From assembly GCF_009905375.1 (NCBI RefSeq), contig NC_133647.1, positions 45,318,506 through 45,382,505 of the forward strand: a stretch of DNA of 64,000 bases, read 5' to 3'. Position 1 is the stretch's first letter, and each line of letters opens with the position of its first letter. Below are positions 1-11,396 of this stretch, one piece after another. Position numbers and translations under genes: made by a program. Below the pieces are notes generated by a model. That model did not search any database. It saw only the letters and a program-made list of their open reading frames with translations, and was not told the origin of the DNA. The DNA comes from Apium graveolens (lineage: Eukaryota > Streptophyta > Magnoliopsida > Apiales > Apiaceae).

Positions 1-815
1 TCAAAATCCAAACCACTACCTTCTATTCCTGAACCCATTGTACCTGACCCCTTCATAAACATCCATGGTGAAACAATCACTCCTAAGGAGGAACCAATTG
101 ATTGGGACACCATCAAATTGCCCACCTTCTTAACCACCTCTCCACATCAAAGAAACAGAAAAGGAAAATCAAATCAACACCTCCTCTAACCTCAATCAAA
201 TTCACTCATAAGCCTAAGCCTAAGCCACAAGCCTCAAAGGATGATTATGTTCACATTTGTGACATAAAGGAATTTTCAGACATTGAACTCTATCTGGATG
301 AGCTGGAGGAAGTAAGGGGAATAGATGCCTACAGACAGCTTCTAGAAAGACTAGTGTTCAAATATAAAGGAAGTGGGGAAAGGACTTGGCCTCTTCACAG
401 AATTCTGAATGAAGGCTATTCTACCTTGGTTAGAGTCTACTCAGCCATAAAAAGGGATTCTGGTTTTACCAGGACTGCCAAAACTGAGATTCTCAACAAG
501 ATTGCCAGCATAAGGAAAACTTGGTGGGAGCCCAATGACTTGCCTAGAACATTACTCATACCAGAGAGAGGACTTACAGTTCATAAATCACCTCATTGGT
601 TGATGGAGTTCAGAGACAATAAAGGAGTCAGAAGATTTTTCAGACTTGAAGATCAGCTCAAGATTGCCAGTAATGAAACTCTCAAGGATATGCAATCTAA
701 GTTGGACATCAATGAAGAAAATGAAGCTGAGTTCTACAGACAACTCCAACTCCAAATAGAGGAGAATGACAGGAGGCTAGGGAAGAAAATAAGGGATCAA
801 AGGAATAGAAATTAA
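1..815 (+). pseudogene. C-terminal part of Sirevirus ORF3 (element A), frameshifted
   Basis: This is the C-terminal part of the long ORF that follows RNase H in these copia elements. From about 190 to the TAA at 813-815 one frame is open and aligns with element C around 29760-30347: both share DIKEFS, LEEVRGIDAYR, ERLVFKYKG, HWLMEF/YWLMEF and FFRLEDQL. Upstream (1-118) the matching residues (for example PKEEPIDWD) lie in another frame, so there is a frameshift at about 119-190, and the ATG at 102 is not the true start. It ends in a charged, glutamine-rich tail. Function unknown; Sirevirus downstream ORFs have been called env-like, but no signal peptide or membrane segment is visible in this part. 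Confidence 0.75.
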
Positions 816-990
816 TCTGCCCAGGCTAAAGGAGCACCCTTGGAAACAATGTAATTCTTCAATTCTATCTCAGTATACACACCTTTGCAGCATTTTTGAA
901 CTTCTACTTTATTTTAGTTCATATGTTTATTAAGTGTTTTGTTATCATCAAGTTAAACCCAAATTTATGCCTACAGTTCTAGTAGACATA

Positions 991-1003
991 AATATGGGGA
1001 GAT
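991..1003 (+). other. Polypurine tract of element A
   Basis: A purine-rich run (AATATGGGGAGAT) directly abuts the TG that opens the 3' LTR, the expected site for plus-strand priming. Element C has an equivalent GGGAGAGAT at 30522-30530. Confidence 0.75.
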
Positions 1004-2043
1004 TGTTAGGAATATGTGTATTAGTTTGATGATAAGTTAAACAAAACACTTAGTAGAAATCTAGTGTTTGTAGCCTCAACGGATAAGACCATTTTGGCTA
1101 TCCGTTGAAGGAGTAGCTTTTCTTAGAAATAAGTTTAGTATTGTAGCACATTTCATTCTCTGTACTTAAGTTGTAATTCTTAGATGTTGTGGGAAATTAT
1201 CAGTCATGTTGGCCACTAGTGGATATGCAAATAGGAGGGCTAATTGTAAATATTTCATGCCTTGTAATTTTGTATAAGTGAAGTAGTATCAACTGATATT
1301 AAAGGCCTTCAACAAATGGGAAACAAAGCTTCAACGGATGTCTCTAAAGCTTCAACGAATAACATCCATCAACGGATGAGTGCTTCAACGGATAAAACAT
1401 CAACGGATGAAAGCTTCAACGGATGCTTAGTTCAAATAGCAGTTGATAGTGACAATTCATAAGCTGACAGAGGCACATGGGTTGGCAGAGACAAACTGGA
1501 ATGTGGCAGCCTCTAGGAGGAATCAAGAAAATGCAGCATTTCTATTCTGTTGCAAACAAGGAAGTATTCAAAGATTCATAGCTAAACCTAAATTGCATTG
1601 GATAGAGAAATGAAGAAAAAACATGTGAAGAATCTTCTAATTGTATTTTACAGTTTTGTCTTCACTTGTAAACTTGGTGATATATAAACCAAGTAGCAGC
1701 TAGTAATTAGAGTGTGAATTTTCCAGAGCTGTTTAGAAAAATCCAGAGAGAAAATCATCTAGTTTGTACTAGGACGCAGCTGTGATTTAATTCTTTGAAT
1801 CACAGATTTTCTGAAATAACACATCTCTGGTGGACCAACAAATTCACCAGAAAAGTTTTTAAGTCTGTTGTGTTCTTTATATTTGTGTTTGAATATATAT
1901 CTGTCTGCATTAGCTGGAAGCAATTCACACACTTGTTCATCAAAACACATAAGCCTAGAAACTGCTCAAAACTTGAAAAAGTTTTGAGATTTACATTCAA
2001 CCCCCCTTCTGTAAATCTCATTGTTAGTTCACTGGGAATAACA
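1004..2043 (+). repeat. 3' LTR of element A
   Basis: 1040 bp, opening TGTTAGG and closing GGAATAACA, so the termini are TGTTA/TAACA inverted. It is nearly identical to 54853-55951 but shorter, because it carries fewer TCAACGGAT units in the block at about 1310-1423. A hairpin made of TCAACGGAT and ATCCGTTGA lies at 1076-1108. The plant copia ending 'CAACCCCCCTTCTGTAAAT' precedes the 3' terminus. Confidence 0.9.
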
Positions 2044-2059
2044 GTATGTCTAAATTTTT

Positions 2060-2362
2060 AACAATTTAGTAGTTTAGTGGATATATAACACAATTTATTT
2101 ATTTTTTAATAATAGAATAAGTTGTGATTGTAGTATAGTAGGATAAATAAACTATGTCTAGTAGTTTAATATTTTAGTAGTTTAGAGGATATATAACACT
2201 ATTTTTTTAATTTAGTAGTTTAGCGAAGATATAACACTATTTATTTATTTAATAATATTAGGATAAGTTGTGGTCGTAATTTAGTAGAATAAGTAGACTA
2301 TGTCTAGTAGTTTAACAATTTAGTATTTTAGCGGATATATATCACTATTTATTTATTTTTTT
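2060..2362. repeat. Degenerate AT-rich tandem repeat next to element A
   Basis: Phrases such as 'tagtagttta', 'atataacactatttattt' and 'gactatgtctagtag' recur with spacings of roughly 100-150 bp (starts near 2076, 2178, 2216, 2333). The copies diverge in length. No coding potential is seen. Confidence 0.6.
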
Positions 2363-3447
2363 AATAACCAAAATTAGGGAATAACCGTTGAACCAAATTA
2401 TACCCCATTCCGGTTATTATTGTATAGTATAGATGTCTAATTGTTAGTCAATAAATTACTCAAATAACATGCATTTATAATTATTCAAAATTTATATTTA
2501 TCTAACAAATAAATTGCAATTATTTATATATTATAGTCGTGGTAGCACAGACAATCAATCAATATCTATTTTTACTCAACAGAGCATCAATCATCGATGC
2601 AGCATAAAAATAATTCATATTTCGTAAAGACTAACTACATATATTCACAAGTTTCTTTTTCAAGAATTCGAAGATAAATTTGTACAAATATCGTTATTCA
2701 AATCATTTTCAAGTTTCTTTCATTTATGATTCTAATACTTCTTTTTATAATAACTTGATAACATTGTATATTGTTTTTACAATTAAATATTTTTTAATTT
2801 GATATTTTTTTTTTAAATATTAGTTAAACTTGTTAATCATTTCAAATTATCGACTAATATTAATATTTTTCGTTATATAACATAACATGGATTAAATCAA
2901 ATGGTACAATACATAATAGTTTTAACCTTTTTTTCAAATAATTCAAAATGGTTGTATGATATTTTCCATCATTATATATATATGTGTGTGTGTGTGAGTT
3001 AAGTTCTATATTGAGTCCTTTTTTTGTTGAGTACAAGAGTTTATATATGTTTGCAACTAAATAGTACAATCAATTTTACTAATATAAAATATTAGAAAAA
3101 TTATCTTTATTGGTAAGATATTCTTGTCGAGCTCATAATTTAAATTTACTAAACCAGTGACGATGTATTTTTCACCGGGTCATGTAGTCAAATTTCGAGT
3201 ATTTTTTCAAAATGGGTAAAGTTCTGATTTCGAAACTAGTAATTTTGATATATATTATCAATTTACTTATCTTACAAAGACCTCAAAAATATTATTTTTT
3301 ATCAACATAAGATATCATAAAACTTTCCCTTATTGGTAAGATTTTTTCTTCGAACTCGTAATTTAATTTAAACCTAGATAGTGATGTTGTATTTTCGGCC
3401 ATATCATGTAGTCATATTTTGAGTATTTTTTTAAAAATGGGTAAAGT
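2363..3447. other. AT-rich intergenic DNA with one direct duplication
   Basis: No gene seen. About 120 bp at 3114-3233 recur at 3338-3460 (both end in GGGTAAAGTTCTGATTTCGAA), a direct repeat with roughly 225-bp spacing. A short TA/TG microsatellite lies near 2976-2996. Confidence 0.6.
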
Positions 3448-4290
3448 TCTGATTTCGAATTCGAAATAAAACTAAATACGTTGACTATTTACGACTCTAA
3501 CCTATCTAAATATGTACTACACACACACATATATATATATATATTTTTTTCCGTTATATAAGTGTATCTATTTCAACATTTTAAAAATATTATTAATATG
3601 TAATTACTAAACAATATATATTAAAAAAGCACGAGACATACTTTTTAAATTAAAAATTATTTAATAAATAAGATAATGATCCGTTTATGTACTATACTGA
3701 ATTTTATATCTCAAATTTAATTATTTAAAACAAACTCTATTATGTTTAAAGTTAAATAAATTGTCGTTATTTACGACACTCACATATTATGTGTATGATA
3801 AAAAAATCCAAATAACAATGTGTTGCGGTGGTAAGAAGATGTACATGTCCATGTAAAGACCCGGGTTCAATTCCCTCAAATAACATTTTTTCAATATAAA
3901 TATTAAGTACATAATTAGTTAGTCCAATCACTGTGAATAAAAAATATCACTAATTTATTCTCTTGTTCTCGTATTATATATTGAAGAGATTTTTTTCGAA
4001 ATAACACGTGTAATTTTATTTAATTTCAGTTTTAAAATAAAATATTGTATAATATTATAAAACAATTATGCATGATGCCAGATATAAACTAGTAATAATT
4101 ATAAAACTTAATTGCAGGAAGATGGCTTGAGTTTTTTTTTTGCACAAAAATGGCTGAGATATATTGATAGGCACCCACATGACTTAATTTTAATTTTTTG
4201 AATGCCCGATTGCATTCTGTTACTTATATTTAATGGACGTTACATCATTTTATAATTCAAAACTTAATTGCGGGAAGATGACCTAAACTA
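3448..4290. repeat. Left arm of a large inverted repeat
   Basis: Read in reverse, this arm aligns with 5466-6147. Matching landmarks include GTTCTGATTTCGAATTCGAAATAA, 'aatgatccgtttat', 'taaagttaaataaatt', a tRNA-like GGGTTCAATTCC with preceding GGTGGTAAG, and 'ttgcgggaagatga'. Part of it (3448-3989) looks like an inverted 5' end of the Helitron at 5612-6877, including the A|TCTCTTC boundary. About 115 bp at 3990-4105 have no partner in the other arm. Confidence 0.65.
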
Positions 4291-5465
4291 CAATTTTAAT
4301 GAACAAAAATGATCAACATATAATTTATAGGGTGATCAGTTTCATGCAAATAAATTAAAATGCGTTCCTTTTTAGGCTTTTATTGATATATTCATTTGAA
4401 TGCTTTTTGAGGGATTCAGACATTTCTGATTCAGACATTTATGAGGATTCAAAAATTGTTGAATTCTATTTTTTTCAGTTCTCCTCCTTGTTTTTCAGCA
4501 ACTCCTTTTGTGTTGGCATTGTTGTTACTTCTCACTTCAATATTAAGCTCATGAACCAGTTATGCGGAGTAATTAAACTCCAGTGAATTTAATTTGATAT
4601 GTTTAAGATATTTGTTGAAGTAGACGGAGTTACATATCAACGCCAATATTTTTTGTTGTTATTATACCGAAGTATTGATACTCCTATTGGGTGACCCTTA
4701 CTTTTCAGAGTTGATCAACCTGCTAAAAATTCCCAATCTTTTTTGGATTGTGGTTGTTCTTTCAGTTATCCAATAATATTATAGTTGCATCGAATGTAAT
4801 TTTTGTACCAAGTTGGCTTGAACTGGCTCATTTATGATGAGTTTTGAATTTCGATCATGTTCTCAAGCAAGCAGTTAAGGCGTCTGACGCTAACATTGAT
4901 GCTTTTGTTTCTATCCTGCAAATTCTTGGTCGAAGAAGCGAATATGTTTTCTATTTCTATCATACATGCTAATAATTTATTTTCGTTGCTATATGATAAG
5001 AATACTACATCATGTTAAGTAAAATACTTGTTTTAACTAGGCTCAGTTTTTCTCTTGGTTGTTGAAAACTCATTTCCCCTAATATTCATGGCGACGGAGC
5101 TTATTTCATGTAATCGTACGTTAGTGGAACAAGATTTGAGGAAACTGGATGTGATAAATATTTTAATCATTTTCATTTAAATTCTAGTAATATTGGAATC
5201 TTCTTGTAAGTGCTATATACGTATATACAACTTTTCATGATCCTAAAATTACTCTACTATGATCTTTTTTAATGCGGGTATGCTACTTTTTGTCATGAAT
5301 TTTCATCTCACCTCAAATGCAGTTTTAATATTTGGTCTTCCATGAAACTTGTTTTCCAATTGATAGAAGTTTGATTTATTATTAATTTAATCAAACAAAT
5401 CCTTGATATTAAGTTGTTGATGTGTCGATTATTATGGATTGATCATTTTCGTACAAAAAAATATA
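4291..5465. other. Spacer of the inverted repeat, no gene recognised
   Basis: About 1.2 kb between the two arms. The longest ORF (67 codons at 4383-4586) has no recognisable motif. The sequence is AT-rich and could be the cargo of a long-TIR transposon, but no transposase is visible. Confidence 0.5.
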
Positions 5466-6147
5466 AATAAATTCATCTTCCCGCAATTGAATGATAAAAT
5501 ATCTATTAAATATAAGAAATGGAATGAAATCGGATTGTAATTGAGTTATGCAGGTGCCTTTTATTATAACTCAAACATTTTATGCAAAAAAAATATAACT
5601 CATCTAATCTATCTCTTCTATATATAATAGGAGAACAAGGCGATAAATTCATGAGATTAAAAAGTCTCATTGCAATGACTAATTTACCCTGTATTTTAAA
5701 TTTATATAAAAAGAGGTTGTTGGGAGGAATTGAACCCGAGCCTTCAAATTCACAAGTACATCACCTTACCACCACACCACACTGTTACTTAAGTTTTTAA
5801 TCATATATATAATATATGAGTGTCGTACATAACGATAATTTATTTAACTTTAAACATAAATTCCTACTATATTTGTAGAGTTAGTTTTGAACAATTGAAT
5901 TTGAGATATAAAGTTAAGTACAGTATATAAACGGATCATTACCTTATTTGTTAAATAATTTCATTTGAAAAGTATGTCTCATATATTTTTAATATATATT
6001 TTTAATAAAAAAATAAATTGTACATATAATTAATTTTTTATATGTTAAAAAGAGATACACTTATATAAATAATATATATGTACTACATATTTAGATAAGT
6101 TATAATTAGTGTATTTCGATTTATTTCGAATTCAAAATTAGAACCTG
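5466..6147. repeat. Right arm of the large inverted repeat
   Basis: Inverted partner of 3448-4290, see that entry. The order of blocks is mirrored: the 'cttcccgcaattg' block is inner, then the Helitron-like 5' end, the tRNA-like B-box-like GAATTGAACCC (reverse), and 'ttcgaattcaaaattagaac' at the outer end. Confidence 0.65.
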
Positions 6148-6877
6148 ACATCTTTTAAAATTAACTTTGTATAATGGAGATGATTAAAAGCCAAATACAT
6201 GATCGAGATCAACTTTAGTTAATGAATTAAGACATTAACAATTAACAATGATATTAAATTAATATAAACATTGAATTAAAGAAATAATATTTTTCTTAAA
6301 AAATAAACTTATATTAATTGAACTGTAAATTCTACTTTGTTGAATATTACGATTGCAGCTCTTGACCACTTTAATTTTACATTACTGATCCTTTTAAATT
6401 AAGCAAGATAATTGTAAATTAGTAATGACTTTAGTAATAAAATACCTCATTACTCCGGGTTTATTTGACCAAAACTCAAAAAATTTACTCGAATCTACAA
6501 TATACATATATGTTAATTTTTAGTTTCTTTTTATAAACATATTGACAATATTTGATGGATTAACTACAATTTTTTCTTTTTTACGTATAGTACAATGACT
6601 ACTCTGCTTGTATTTATTTAATAAATACAAATTACACAACACAAATAAGAAAATATGTATTATAGTTAATGAGATATATTTAAAAACGTAATGAATGTTA
6701 TTAATGTTTTATATGAAATCATACACATTGATAGTACTAAACTTGTATTTGATATATTTTAGACGTTATACAATATTTATCAATAAGAAAACGATTAAGA
6801 ATTTTACTAATATAATTATATGATGTACAAAAAAAATCTAGAAAATGACTCGTGCCTCGCACGGGTTATTATGCTAG
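5612..6877 (+). mobile_element. Short non-autonomous Helitron
   Basis: The 5' end is TCTCTTCTATATATAATAGG directly after an A. The 3' end is CTAG directly before a T, preceded 10 nt upstream by the hairpin CGTGC-CTC-GCACG (6851-6863). TC start, 3' hairpin, CTRR end and insertion between A and T are the established Helitron features. The interior (about 1.27 kb) has no Rep/helicase ORF, so it would depend on another element. It overlaps the right arm of the inverted repeat. Confidence 0.68.
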
Positions 6878-6976
6878 TTGTATATAATAGAGCTAGTGGG
6901 GGTTGAGTGAGACAATTTAATCAAAGTAAAATTGACTATTATATCCTCCAAACACTAAAACTACACTTAACTCCTA

Positions 6977-7235
6977 CTCCCTCTGTCCCATATTACTTTT
7001 ACCGCTTGTCTTGGACACGTTTGTCAATGCACACTTTTGATTGTTAATATCTTTAATTTCGTATTAGTATTAAATACAAAAATTTCATCGTATTAAAGTA
7101 CTCATAAATACGAATCCAACAAGATCACTCATGACTATATTTGATCTTATAGATTAGACATAAATTAGTAGTCAATCGCTTAACATGAATAGTGTAGAAA
7201 GTCAAAACGGGAAAAGTAATATGGGACGGAGGGAG
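6977..7235. mobile_element. Stowaway-like MITE
   Basis: 259 bp with terminal inverted repeats CTCCCTCTGTCCCATATTAC and GTAATATGGGACGGAGGGAG, flanked on both sides by TA. This terminal sequence and the TA duplication are typical of Tc1/mariner-derived Stowaway MITEs. There is no ORF. Confidence 0.9.
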
Positions 7236-7237
7236 TA

Positions 7238-7912
7238 TCTTATCTATGAAACTCCTATCATGTTTATTTCATATTTAATACCCATTAATAGTCAAGCTTT
7301 ACAATAATTATACATATATATAAACATACACTCACACATATATTTATACATATGCTAGTTTAAGTTATATGTATTATTTAAAAAGAAATTAAATTAAATT
7401 AAAAATTAGATATTTTGAAATAATTATAAATAAAATATAATTTTATTATATCAAATTTTTAAATGACATGCCATAATTTCATATTAAAATAATTGGGGTT
7501 TAAATGACTGACCAAAAGAAATCATCATTACATAATTTAAAATACACTTACAAAATTATTTAGAGCAATATTTTTTAAATTATTTAATATGTAATATAAT
7601 TATTCATGACAAATATGAAGTATCAAATACTTACTTACAAAATACACAATATAGCCACGCTGCAAATTTTCTATGAATATAACAGAAAAATAAGTTTGTA
7701 ATGTCGCAACATTTATCACCAACTTGAATTTCAAATATCTCAAATAAATATTAAAATTAATAAAAAAATATAAATATTGTAGAGTATGTCCATGCCTGGG
7801 TTAAAGAGAAACAATAAATAAAGCCATGGAGAGTAAATAATTTAGGACATGGGTGCATAGAACTCCCGTGCCATCTTGAAGACCAATCGAAAGTACATGT
7901 ACTCCTGTTACT
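7238..7912. other. AT-rich intergenic DNA, nothing recognised
   Basis: No ORF, repeat or RNA gene could be supported. Short TA/CA runs occur near 7310-7350. Confidence 0.5.
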
Positions 7913-8571
7913 AAGGGTGTACACAACCCAACCAGACCGATCCGAATCGACCCTATTTCGATCGATATAAATCGATTTTTTTCAACCCGATATATATTTC
8001 GGTTGAAAATTGTTAATCCGGTTTAGTTAGGTTGGATATGGATTTCGATATTTTTAAACCGATCCAATCCAACCTGATTAAAATATACTTACACGTTATT
8101 TTTATTAATTTTATAACTGTGAATATGTTCAGCCTAATAGATAGACTCATTTATCTGTACCTTATAATATCAGTCCTCCATACTTAAAGAATATGTCATT
8201 GTTTTCGTTTATCGAGTTCAATGTTTAAAGAATGTTTAAAAACTAAATATTGTGTTATCACTCTCTTTTGGATGTTTAAGCCATATCTGACATGGATGAT
8301 TTTAGTATTTTGTTAATATTTTATTAAACTATTTTCAAGTGTTTTAGAATTTGAGACTTTTTGCTTTATTTTATAATTATTAATATTAGTTTTGAATATT
8401 TACTAAACTCATCAAACCGATCCAAACCGATCCAAACCGAAGTATTACAAATTGGTTTGGTTTACAAATTTAAAGGATTCGGTTTGAGTTGAAATTTTGA
8501 AAACCCGAATTAATTGAGTTGGGTTGCTAAATTCTCTAAATCCGCCCAACCCGATTCATATACACCCCTAC
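7913..8571. mobile_element. hAT-like non-autonomous element (candidate)
   Basis: The ends are AAGGGTGTACAC and GTATACACCCCT-like sequences in inverted orientation. The sub-terminal regions are rich in ACCCAACC/GGTTGGG and CCGATCC-type words in mirrored arrangement. CTGTTACT (7905-7912) and CCGTTACT (8572-8579) flank it as an imperfect 8-bp duplication, the length expected for hAT. No transposase is visible. Superfamily assignment is tentative. Confidence 0.5.
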
Positions 8572-9551
8572 CCGTTACTGTACGCTGACTGGTGTGTACC
8601 ATTTTCAAATTGTATGCAGGCAGAATCAGGATATTTGCAGCGTGACTACCAAATTATACAACAAAAGATAGTGTGAATCTCTGGGAAGTAGATACACTCG
8701 AGTGGTCCTTTGGATAAATTAGGGTTCTCATACTGTCTGCTGCTGCTGTGTAACGTCAAAAAAATCTAGTGACATAACAACAAAAGTACAGCTGATATGG
8801 TGCATATGATACCTAATAAATGTGTGTAACTTTTACTATATGTAAAATGTAGTTTAGTTGAAAACTAAAAATATGAGTATTTAAGGTTTCAGTTGTACTG
8901 GGCCCTATTATATAGATTCTCAAAAGTTTGAAAAGGATTTGTTTGCCTTACCTAGTCCAGACCACTGGATATTATATATTTCTTCACATGAGTCCATATT
9001 ACTCTTTTTTTTCTAACAACCGGCAAAATTAATTGCTTGCAGATGGTCCAGCCCAGAGAATTGGGCCACTCAGTTCCTTAACTACACTAATAGCAGTTAT
9101 ATATTATAAAGACTCGCGATTAGAGAATGCTTAAAAGGTAAATTAAATTTTATACCCCTTCATTCATCCCTGCTACAGTAGGTTTTATTTCACAAATTAT
9201 CTTTTCTAAATGACATTTCAGTTATTTGAAAATAGGTAATGTTTAGAGCTGTAAATTGTAGAAAGTGGAACGAGTTTTATGAGTGCATCTCCTTTTGTAT
9301 ATTGACGGTTTAGGTCTAAAGTTGATAGTAATAGTGCGTTGTGATCAAATTTTATGTGTTTATTACATGTAAAACGTAATGACAGTAGTATTTATATTTT
9401 TATTTGCTTATTGTCGAAATGAAATGCATCTTAAAATGCAAAAACTTACGATGTACCGTGAGACGAAAATGAAGACAAAAGGAAAAGGAAGGATAATCAC
9501 GTGCAATTCAGACCACCTGCTCATGGCTATTAGTCATTATGCAGCAGGTGT
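8572..9551. other. Intergenic DNA left of element B, nothing recognised
   Basis: No credible gene. The small ORFs here overlap the LTR of element B or lack any motif. The GGTGT at 9547-9551 is the left target-site copy of element B. Confidence 0.5.
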
Positions 9552-10143
9552 TGATAACTCTGTTTATTTCCGGGTCTTCTCCTCTCTCACATATGCTAGA
9601 GCCCTGTCCACGTGGCAGCCGGTGTGAGATTAACCTGCTAGGTAGGGGACTCTGCAAAACAGAACCGGAAGGGGTTGATTTCCGTGACAACTCTGACGTG
9701 AGAATAAGAATGGGGTTTCATGAAGAAGAAGAAAAAGAGGGAAGAAGAAGCTATTCAAAATATGTATAGTGGTGTGTGTATAGGTGTGTAGCAGTCAAAT
9801 GTTTTTCAACCCCTAAAACCCTCTTTTTGGGGCTTTTTATAAGTTCCAAAATTTAGGGTTTTTGGGGTTTGTACCTCTTCATCCTGGCATTTGATCGTTC
9901 TTGGTTGGTGAGTGATTGGACGACTTGGATGGACTGTGGGGTCAGATGTACTTCTTCCACCAGTGTTGTCTTGGGATCTTTACACATGGACGGCTGGGAT
10001 GCAATTGTTCCATTTTGGGTAACATGAGACAGTTGACAAGTCATGTGCCACGTGGCACCGAGGACCACCCCAGTTTGGGTCTGGGGTGTTCTCTCTCTGG
10101 GTTTTTGCTCCTTTATTTGGGCTTGATTATTTATGGCCTATCA
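9552..10143 (-). repeat. 3' LTR of element B
   Basis: 592 bp; matches 33113-33761 over its length. It contains CACGTG (G-box) cores: GTCCACGTGG near 9607 and the perfect 14-bp palindrome GTGCCACGTGGCAC at 10045-10058. The right LTR is longer, partly through a 43-bp tandem duplication near 33682-33750. Confidence 0.92.
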
Positions 10144-10159
10144 TTTGCCTCCCACTCCC
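10144..10159 (-). other. Polypurine tract of element B
   Basis: On the minus strand GGGAGTGGGAGGCAAA lies directly before the TGATAGG opening of the 3' LTR, as expected for plus-strand priming. Confidence 0.8.
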
Positions 10160-10229
10160 TTATGCGGGTTTTCCCGGATGGGGGAGTAGCCTTCTTTTTC
10201 GGGGCGTGTGTTATGAGTTGCGTGATTCA

Positions 10230-10537
10230 GAATTTTTTTGCATTTTTCCTTTGATTTGTGACCCCTAGCCCCGGGGTGCTATTGGGTACAAGTCCCCGGG
10301 GTTGTGTTTGGGTAGGCCTTTTGGTTTTTGTCACTTTGGAATTTTTTTTGCATTTTTTTTATGTGTAGCCCCTAACCCCGGGGTGTTGTTGGATACAAGT
10401 CCCCAGGGTTGTGTTTGGATAGGCCTTTTGGTTTTTGTCACATGAAATTTTTTTCATTTTTCCTTTGATTTGTGATCCCTAACCCTGGGGTGTTGTTGGA
10501 TACAAGTCCCGGGGGTTGTGTTTGGGTAGGCCTTATG
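10230..10537. repeat. 107-bp tandem repeat, three copies
   Basis: GGGGTG and 'tacaagtcccc..gggttgtgtttgg' recur at exact 107-bp steps (10274, 10381, 10488). The third copy is slightly short. It lies just inside the 3' LTR of element B, upstream of the opposite-strand gene. Confidence 0.85.
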
Positions 10538-10765
10538 ATTGGGCTGCGGGGTGCAGAGGCGACATGTGCATAGTATTTTGGCATTTTTCCCGGAGTGTCA
10601 GGTGGCGGTTGAGCTTCCTGTAGGAATATATGTATACATATATGTATATGTACAAAACGTTACAGTTTTCCTCCCTTTTTCTCCTCAAAAGCCGCGCCTG
10701 TTAAATAATTACAGTGATGTAATTATTAACTGCGGTGGTTATTTTTTGGACGCTCATGATTGTGC

Positions 10766-10838
10766 CACGTGTCTTCACCCGACGCACATGATCATGTGGC
10801 AGTTGAGTGGGTTACTACTTCGTTTGTGCCTATATATA
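10766..10838 (+). promoter_or_regulatory. Putative promoter of the opposite-strand gene in element B
   Basis: A G-box CACGTG at 10766-10771 and a TATATATA box at 10831-10838 stand in the right order and orientation for a plus-strand transcript starting near 10865, ahead of the gene at 11397-13667. Inferred from sequence only. Confidence 0.45.
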
Positions 10839-11396
10839 CTCCTTCTTTGCCATTTCTTTTTTCTTTACGCAATTACAAACACCAAAAACTCTCTGCAACT
10901 TTTCTCCAAGGCAAATTTGAGAGCTTTTCTCTTTGAAGCCGCCTTATTTCTCCTGCTTTCTTGTAAGTTTTCAAACTTTTCTTCGTTCTTTGCTTTCTCG
11001 TGATTGTTTAACGAATACTTGTAGTCTGAGTTCTTAGAATGCATACGTGTCCAAGCATCCGAATCAGTTTACTTTTGTTGTGTCAAGTTTTGGTGAATCG
11101 AACAGGCTGTTGTTTATTGTTTAGATTTACAATTTTTGTTTGCATGAAAACAGTTGATGTTTGTAGTGATCTGGGTTTGTGTTTTGGTGTCTGTATGTGT
11201 ACGATAAGAGGTTTAATTTATGCAAAAAACTGGGTTTGTTCTTTATTTTTATGACTGTTCATGACTTGTGTTGTAGGCGTATATATGTATGTATAGATTG
11301 TATGACATATCTTGGTGCTTTAATTTTAAGGTTAACTATTTCTGAGTAGCTTTTTGTGTTTCTTTCTTTTTTTATTTTCTTCCCGAAATGGCATAG

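Larger units (their letters stand above)
1..2043 (+). mobile_element. Element A: 3' end of a Sirevirus-like Ty1/copia retrotransposon
   Basis: The left edge cuts into a copia-type element of which only the C-terminal part of a third ORF, a 3' untranslated stretch, a polypurine tract and the 3' LTR remain. The LTR matches the 5' LTR of element D (54853-55951) almost base for base apart from the number of internal repeat units, so A and D belong to one family. The ORF remnant is homologous to the end of ORF3 in element C. The bases after the LTR (GTATG) should be one target-site copy, but its partner lies outside the window. Confidence 0.88.

Noticed and set aside
3826..3883. tRNA gene in the left arm of the inverted repeat
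   Set aside because: Has B-box-like GGGTTCAATTCC and a loose A box, but no acceptor stem or anticodon arm that I could fold; kept only as tRNA-like.
9379..10268. Overlapping ORFs of 60-112 codons around the left LTR of element B
   Set aside because: They fall across the LTR and its flank, differ between the two LTR copies and contain no motif; chance frames in LTR sequence.
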